A DNA stretch of 64,000 nucleotides from Ricordea florida (taxonomy: Eukaryota > Cnidaria > Anthozoa > Corallimorpharia > Ricordeidae). The position numbers were made by a program, and so were the translations under genes. Location: contig OX453275.1 in the NCBI GenBank assembly GCA_949710005.1, forward strand, positions 30,509,218 to 30,573,217, in the 5' to 3' direction. The notes beneath the pieces were generated by a model, which was not told where the DNA came from, searched no databases, and was given only the letters and a program-made list of their open reading frames with translations. Below, one piece after another: positions 27,201 to 36,200 of the stretch. Each line of letters opens with the position of its first letter. The first letter of the stretch is position 1.

Positions 27201-30200
27201 AAGTTAGATATTTATTATCACCGGGTGAACTTGAAGGTGGAGAAAGAAGACGAGCTACTGATCCTATTTGGAGTATCAAAGTTTATGATATCTCCAGAAG
27301 TGTTATTTCATCCAATCAACCGGTTTTATATTATTTAATTGATGGGTCTCGGCGAGGATTTGTAAGGGAAGAATTACAAGTTATTCCTTATGATACTGAG
27401 TTGCCTCCCAATTCTGTTTTGGTAAGATCCAGCTCTGCTGGGGAGGGCTCCGCCCGATAATGACCATATGGAAGAGTATGTATTCCATCTTTTTGAATGA
27501 TTCTCTTATCATCATAAGCAGATAGCGCTTTTTTATTAACTGTTTTTGTGTAAATATCGTGTAGTTTTGATCCGATTAAATTTTGCAATCTCATTTGCGG
27601 TTCTTTAGTATTCAAGCAATTTTTAAAATCATTAAAACTTATTGTTTTCTTAACAACTAATTTCTTTGTTCCTTTATTCTTCTTTATCTCTTTTCCATTG
27701 TCCATTAATAATGCATATTGTTTAGCCCCCAAACCCACAAATTCTGTTGGTATACTTCCGCCAAACTCATCTTTGAACTTGCCAATTACTTTTTTGTTTT
27801 CATCGTCCCAAATACCAGATTTGTGGTTTTTTGGGTAGTTGCTAGTGTCGAACTTTTCCCTAACATCAAGCCTTATATCTTCATAGAAATCCTCCGTTTC
27901 TATATTATATACAAGACTATCAGTATCAGTCATAAGTAATTCGGCTTTTTCTCCGTATTTCTCTTTAATATAATTATAATGAAAGTCATACATTATTTGT
28001 TTACTTAAATCCAAAATGGAAAACCCCACATAAACCGGTTTATTAAATCTTATTTCTGTTTTCTTCATATTTATGGCGGCAAGATCCTCAGAAAATATAG
28101 TAAAATGATTAAAGTTCGGTTTTCTTATTAATTTTTTAGCTGATTCTATATTATTAACTAATCTAACGTCTATCCTTTTTCTCATATTTTCCATTGTTTT
28201 GCCAAATACGGAGTTATTCATAAGTTTGAAGAAATCTTTTTCAAAGTCGTTTTTCGCATGTTTTCTCAATTCAGTATTCCGATCGATGTAAGTTTGCAAC
28301 CACTTAGACTCTTGAAATTTAATTCCCTTATGAATCTTTGTTATTTTTAATCCTTGTTTTTCATAAAATTTTAGAGTTTCATGATGAATTACATATCTTT
28401 TCTTATCAAATAGATTTGGTATTAATTTCTTAACTTTATTAACAGTAAGTTTTTCTGGAGCTAAAGGTAGATCTTTATGGCTATCATGAAGATTTTTTGG
28501 GTATTCCAAATCAACCTCAACTATACAAGGCATATCTCTCCAATTTTCAAGCTCTTCATTTGGAATCCATTTAAATCCACGTTTTGGTAATTTCTTGCTC
28601 ATTGCGGCTCCATATAGGTTATTTGCGTCAAGATAAATAATATAACTTATAAGTTTATTTATTTCAAAATCTGTCATATAGGGGTTATTAGCTTTAGCAT
28701 ATCTTTTTGATACTTGGGATGTTCCCCCTCTAATCCCTTTCTCAATAAAAAGCAGCATATTAACGTCTGTAAACAACTCCAAACTAACTTTAGTTAATTT
28801 TAACATCGCATCCCAAGATAATCCTGGGGATGTAAAATAGTGAGCAGGATCTAAACTATAATTATTAATACACACATCTCTAAAGTTCTCAAATACGTCG
28901 GCTAGCTGTAATACATCTGTTTTTAGGTATAAATCATGATAATCTCTCATTATTTTCATGTCAAATGTTTCCCACACATTTTTAGCGTGTTCATAATCCG
29001 CATCTGAAATATCTTGATTATTAAGAATTGATTTAAATGCTTCCTTTGGTGGAATTTCTGTTTCATTAAGTTTATCAATTCGATCAAAATAATCATAAGG
29101 GAACACACCCTTTCTCAACAATAGTTTTAACTTTTCTCCTGCGAAATGTTTCTTAATTTCTGTCATATTTTTATCTATTGGGGAAAAACACATACTTCCT
29201 AATAGTTTACAATTCTTACATTGATCGCAATTACCAACGCCATTAAAAGTAATAATCTTTCCATCTTTTATGTATCTTTTCAAACATTTTCCTGGTTTGC
29301 ATGACTCACATTTTCCGCATTTTGTAAGATTGTCGACCAATCCGCTAAGAGAGCATTGCATAAATTTATAAGAATCAATGAATCTTATTGTTCTAGTAAT
29401 TGGCTTTTCTTTGTCATCCTCACCCTCATCGCAATCGTGATCGCGATCGTGATCGTGATCATAATTAATTAAAATTTTCTTTGAGAAACTAATATACTTT
29501 TCATCAGTGTTGGCTAAACAGCTAATTTCGCCCTTTGTTTTACCAAGATTCTTAATGAATAGATGAGAGTCATACCCTGACAGATTATGAATTACTACTG
29601 GAACGAATTTGGGAATAACATATTTTAAGTTACAAATATTATGCGCCGCTCCCCTATATTTTCCAGTAAGATGACAATGATCTATTACTTTTTTAAAATC
29701 TTCTTCTTCACTTTCAGAAAATTCACGCTCACATATATGACAATGAGTTGCATTTTCATAATCTTTTTTACCCATTTCTGTCATATTCTTTTTGTCATAA
29801 ACTTTAAAAGTTTCCTTTTTTTCTTCTATTAGCTCAAAAATTTTCCTAACATCTCTTTCTAAATATTCTGTAAATATCTGCGCGACATCCTCATCATCGG
29901 ATTTTGCGGTATAATTCACGCAGATTTTAAAATCATTTGGTAATATACTTTCATCGAAACATTTAATATAATAGCAGAACCCCGATGCTTTATGCATTTG
30001 GTAATTTTTTGTAAAGCTTTTAATTTCGTTTGGTGAACAAGTATGTATTGGTATTAGTCGACCTTCAAAATCTACATAAACAACAAAAGGCGATCGCATT
30101 TTATTTTTAAAATTTTTAAAGTAAATAAATTTTGGGCTGCCATCTTCATTCTTTGGCATTTTTATTTTAACTTCGCCGTGTGAATCGCAGTATTCTTTGT

Positions 30201-33200
30201 GTTCTTGTAAAATCCTTTCATCATAAAATGAGTTGAAACATCTAAGGCAGAAATGTTTTTTATGTTTATTATTATCATTTTCAGATGATAAAAGTCTGCT
30301 AACATTATTTACTAAAATATAGTGGGTTTTTTCGTCATTATTTATTAAAAGTAATGTTATAAATTTACAATCACATAACTTGCATTCATAATTATTGCAA
30401 TCGCATTTCTTACAGCCGCATTCTTCGCATTCGTGTTTTGTGCAGTCTTTTTTCTCACATTTCTGTTTTTTCTTACACTCTTTTTTCATACAGCCGCAAT
30501 TCTTACATTTTTCTTCTTTCTTGCAATAACATTTATCGCTTAATCTCGCAGTATATATTTTATCAGCTTCTTCGTCATATTTCAATACATTAACTGGATA
30601 TGGGTTTTGTTTTTCAAACTTACCAAAATCTTTTAATTTCATTGCGCCTTCTATACCAGAAAAGTTTAATTTTTTACAATTTTCCAACAATTCATTATTT
30701 ACCCTCTCTCTGTGATGTTTTCTTGGAAACGCTGCCTCTGTTAATGAAAGTTGACCACAATCATCACACTTATTTTGTATGTTAATAGTAGCTTTTTTTG
30801 CTGCTAATCTTTCTGGCGTTGGTATATATGAACTCCCAGAAATAACTGTGTAAGGCGCTATACCAAGATCAAATCGCACTACTGAATCAAATTGAAAAAC
30901 GCCAGAATCTGTATTTTCTTGAAATCTTTCAACCTCACCAAGTATATTTTTAATTATGTCGTCATATTCTTTTGTCAAATCGCTTGCCTCTGTAATTATT
31001 TTTGGTTTGGCGTGAAAGTATTTTTCAACCTCTTCTGCAATTTGGTTATTTGGAGCTTTTACAAACTTAGATGATAGTATAACCTTAACCTTTTTTGGTT
31101 TCTTATCCTTATTAATAATATCTATAACCTTTGGTTTTATTTTTTTCATGAATTCTTCAATAGTATATCCTTTTTTCCCATCTATAGTATGTTGCCTCAA
31201 ATAGCCATTTTTGAATTTTCTCACATTTTCTTTGATAATTAATTCTTCTTCTTTCAGCCTTTTTGTTTTTGGCCTTGCTCCCTCCTTCTTGTAATCTCTT
31301 TTTGATTTTGTTCGGTTTGAACGATTTTTAGGTTGGTTTATATATTTCATTCGCTTTTTTATATCTATCTATAAAATTTTTAGCTAGTTCCTCTGTTTTA
31401 TTTTTTACTTTTTCTGGAATATATGGTTTTACAAAATCCCAAAACTTGTTTAATACATTTCCCAAAAAGGGGGTTTGTTTGGTATTTTTAACCGATTCAT
31501 TTTTTATTGCTTGTTTTTTAGGTTTTGTTGGAATGGGAGGTGGTGGGCGTGTTGGTTTGGGTGGAGAAGGTCTTTTTGGTTTTGTTTTTGGTTTATTTGA
31601 TGGGGGTGTGCCTGGCGGTGTTCCTGGCCTATATCTATCCGGTGAACCTGGTGGTGTTTCTGGTATATATCTATCTGGCGAACCTGGCGGTGCGTCTGGA
31701 ATTTGAGTTGGTTGTGGAATATTTAAGGGTGGTAAATTTGGTCTGTTTCTTGGTCTTATTCGCGGTATTGGAAGAGGCAGTTGTGGCTGGTTTGCTCTTC
31801 TCCTCGGCATATTATTTATCTCTCTAAAAATTTCTCTTCTATTATCTGCGATTTGTTGGACATTATTAATTACTTCGGGGATATTATTCAATGCTTGTAT
31901 TTTTGCTTCTCTGGTAGTCATTCTTGATCTACCTCGAATTCTATACCACGAAAGTAATGAACTTAATTGTTTTACATTCAATTCTCTTAACCGATCCATA
32001 ATTACTTTTGTAAATAATATCAAATCTTTAAGCCATTTTTCAAATTTTTAATCTTCCTGTCCCAGAAATATTACCCAATAAATCTCTGATTAAATCTCTG
32101 GTTAAGTTTTAAAACATATTTAGCTTACAAGCCTTGTCAAAATTCCTGTGCTCAAAATTCGTCGAATTTAGCTTATAAGCTAAAAAATCCCTGTCAAAAT
32201 TTGTCTGTCCTAAAACCGCAGTTTTCTCCCTCTCTAAACTTCTTTCAGAAACGTTTCATCGTTATTGCACGTTTGTGGCAGTCGATTCCCTTTCTTCCTT
32301 CTCAGTTCCCGAGTCCTTGAATTAATTTATTTTATTCGTTTTGTAAGCACAAAGTGGACTTTGAAATCTAGAAGTCCGGGGGTCAATTCGATAGCCCTTT
32401 TACAATTGTAATTTACAAGTGTGGCTATTGTTTTAGAGTTAACAACAATACCTACGCTTATAAATTACACTTTAGTGTCAAAGGGTTATTGACTTGACCT
32501 TAAATCTAAAGGATGAGAAATCAATATGAAAGAGGTACTGTCACCATTTCTTTGCTTCGTGTGGTAATAAGTACTGAAAATCTAGAAATTCTGAACTTCA
32601 CGCTATTATATATTGTTTCACTTAAACGAGAACTAACATCCCCTGATTTCAGTTCTTCGGGATGTAATGTATTTCCTTCCACCCTTGCCAGATAAATAAC
32701 AATGGTTAGCTTTAATTAACAAGCAGGCTACAAAGGTTGGTGTTATAACGAATAAGTGTTCATCTGTCAATTTAAAAGTTCAGGCAATCATATATTGTCC
32801 TCGTTATGCTAAACGTGACTTCGTAGCTAAGTTATTGATATAGAAATCGAGAGCCAGTTAGTTTTAAGGAGTTTCCCCACGACACGGAAGCAGCACTTCG
32901 GCTTGAAAAAGTTAGCAAGCATCTTAAAGATGCAATTCGTGTCCATCCTTGCCACCCTTGGGTAGAGATAATAACAACCGCTTTCAGTCTATCAACATGG
33001 TACTGTCTAGGGTGGAGAGGTGGTTATTTTTGGTTTTAATTCCAATACATTCTTGGGCTTTCCATAATATCTCTAAAATACATGAGAGTCTGCCTATAAT
33101 TTCATTGGAATCCTAATAACGGGTATTCATTGACTCCATACCTATGTGTAGCAGCTTCTTCAGGTTCAAGAGAGAGATCTTCTTTAGCGCAGTCGGATGG

Positions 33201-36200
33201 AATATCATCGATCTCTTCATCCTCAGTTTCCCTGTAAAATGTGAAACATCACTCTGTACAGACAAGAAATATCACCTTTTGATATGAGTCGATTGTATGT
33301 TATGATAATTATGATAATGGCTTTATACACCGCACATATCAACAAATGTCCATGGTGGTTTACAATTCTTACTCTGGGGTGAGATCGGACGTCGTCAGCT
33401 TGTAAAGGCGCCTCTGGCAGCCGCTGCCAGTCCATGTTTTGATCTCACCCATCCACCCAGGTGAAAGTACATACACAAAGGCAAGACCACAATGTGGTCT
33501 GTGATAATGTGGTCTGTGGTAATGTGGTCTGTGGTAAAAGGGAGCTTAAGCAAGAACGACTACGACACCGAGGACGGCACGTTCGAAAAAATGAATTTGT
33601 TTCATTTTCTTTCCATAACCAACTTCTCAAAGCGCCGATTTTTCCAGCTGAACCTGTTCACAGTTCATTACAATTTTTTCTTGGCAATTTTGCCGTTGTG
33701 CACTCGCGTCTTCCAGAAAACCTGAAAAATGGTCTTTTCACGTACGTTGTTGTTTTGCAGAGGACGGCAAAGAAATCTACCAGACTATATTTTGCACGTG
33801 CAGTTTCATTGTTTCGCTCGTCAACGCTATGTTTGATGACGTTGTAGTCGTCGTCGTGTTTTGCTTAAGGTTCCTTATGTGGTAATGTGATACCATGTAA
33901 GGAAATTTGGGTGACGTGATGCAAAGCGTTTCTGGACTCTCGATGAGAAACGAGCACCAGGTAAGGTTTTAGTAATGAGATTACCTAGTTATGGCAATCA
34001 TAAACTTTGCTGTACCTAAATTGGGTGCATCTTGCACACACCTCGCAAATTGTACAAGACGTTTAGATATAATCTTCAAGAAATAAAAGGTGTGAAGGAA
34101 AACCAGTTCCATACCAGACAAATCCCTTATCAATAACTTCAAGTGACACGGAGTTGTTAGTGGAGTTTTGTGATGATTGTTTTGCTTGGTCTTCTTTTGA
34201 ATCTTGTTCTCTGAAATGATAACAGAGAGTAGCATCTCAAAGGCACATCTACGTTTAATATGCATCAAAAATTAACTTCATACTTTTGAGGACCAGGTTC
34301 GACATCTTCCAGGAACTCGTCTTCAGTGGCACAGTTGGGTGGGATTTCATCAACCTCTTCCTCCTCCGTTTCTGGTTCCCTTGAAACACGAAACAACACA
34401 GAAATATATGAGCTTTGGAATTTCTAAGACGACTTGGAAGCAACAGAATTCATAACAAGAATTAAAACCAAAACTATAACTTAATACTTTTGAGGAACAG
34501 TTTCCACATCTTCGAGAAATTCGTCTTCAGTGGCACAGTTGGGTGGGATTTCATCAATCTCTTCATCTTCAGTTTCTGGTTCCCTTGAAATACGAAACAA
34601 AAACAATACAGAAAAATATAAACTTATTAAAGCATCCCGATGGCGACATGCACAAATAAAACAGGATTTGTAAAATCAATTAAGAACATGGGGCTTCAAA
34701 TCAATCTAAAACTATAACTTCATACTTTTGAAGAACAGTTTCCACATCTTCGAGGACTTCTTCTTCAGTTGCACAGTTAGGTGGGATTTCATCAACCTCT
34801 TCATCCTCAGTTTCTGGCTCCCTTAACACAAAACAAGCATACAGAAAAAATACAATTTTTAGAATGTTATGGGCGATATGGAAGCAACAGGATTTAACGA
34901 AAAATAATTAAGCTTGAAAGCATGAAATCAAAACTGTAACTTCGCAACTGTTTCATACTTCTCAGATGAATCTTCAACAGGCACAGTCGTATTGGTAGCA
35001 TTTTCTAGCCCTTCGCTTTTGTGTCCATCTTTGGTTGCTTGATACCTGACACGACAAGCAAGAGTAATTAGCGGATACAAGAGAGTATAAGAGACAGAGA
35101 AGAACACTTCCAGTCCAGCTCTTGGGATATGAAAACTTCAGAAAAGTTATCTTGGCACACGGAAGTCTGTTTTCCGAGAGGTCCGATTACCTCGTTGTGA
35201 TGCACATGGCGTACCGAGTTGAACTCGTGTTTGTAAATTACGCATGAATTATCCATAATTACGGCTGAATTATCCATAATTACGCATGAATTATCCATAA
35301 TTAGAGAAACTCGTAGATATCCAAGAGCCGCGAGGGGCCATGAAATACAGATGACAAGAAGGTTTGGGTTATAGCAGGAGCGAATCACGATTTGCTCCTT
35401 GTTATAGTGGGGACAAATAGTGTACCGAAGGCCATCCTTAGCAGTACTTAGACATCCTTGAACATCTTTATACATCCTTAGACGTTGTCTAAGGATGTTT
35501 AAGTACTGCTAAGGATGGATAAGGATGTCTAAGTAATGCTTAGGATGTATAATGATGTTCAAGGATGTTTTAAGTACTGCTAAGGATGGCCTTCGGTACA
35601 CTATTTGTCCCCATACACCACGTATCTACCCTTATCATTAAATACTCCTTGTCAAGTCTAAAGTAGCAGACCACAAACAGTAAGCCCAACAGATTAGAAA
35701 AAAAAAAACAGAAAATAATTGCTACTTGCTGCAACCTCGTTTCCAGGGTCTCTCCTCTTCCCAGGGAGGCCCCGGGAACTAGGCTTCGTTTACCGGTTGT
35801 CTTGCTAAACCTCTCTGAGGGCGGGAAGGCCGTGAAATAGTTCCACAGTTACTTTACCTGAGCTCAGCACTGTCTGATCCACATTCTTTCTTCTGTCGTG
35901 CAACATATTGCCATGGAAATTCCCCAGAAGTTTCATCCTCAGATTCCAATTCATGTTTAAATGTTTTCTGCTCACGAGGTGGACTGGAGGATTTTACAGC
36001 AGATTTCGCCTAAAATTCATATATATAGTATATGAGCAATTTGCAGAAATGTATTTATGATAATTGAGATTGAAAAAAGCTTGAAAAAAAAAAAGAAGGT
36101 AGGGAACCCAATATGAGCGCGTCGATGATTTCGACGCAAAGACAAGCTCTGTGACCCCCTAGGTGTGGTTAACTCCCCCGACCCCACACCAGAAGTTCTG

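Larger units (their letters stand above)
16171..32235. mobile_element. Element 1: intact Maverick/Polinton-type virus-like element
   Basis: 16,065 bases bounded by 256-base inverted repeats starting AGAGAGGGAG and flanked by AAACT on both sides. It is much more AT-rich than the neighbouring exons. It encodes family B polymerase, integrase, capsid and packaging ATPase plus about a dozen smaller genes, all with uninterrupted frames. It sits in an intron and in no exon, so the host gene should stay functional. Nearly identical TIRs and intact genes suggest a recent insertion or TIR gene conversion. Polintons usually make a 6-base duplication; here only five bases match. Confidence 0.93.

Noticed and set aside
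16171..32235. LTR retrotransposon because of the integrase
   Set aside because: The ends are inverted, not direct, repeats; there is no reverse transcriptase, gag or primer-binding site, and a family B polymerase with capsid and ATPase genes is present.
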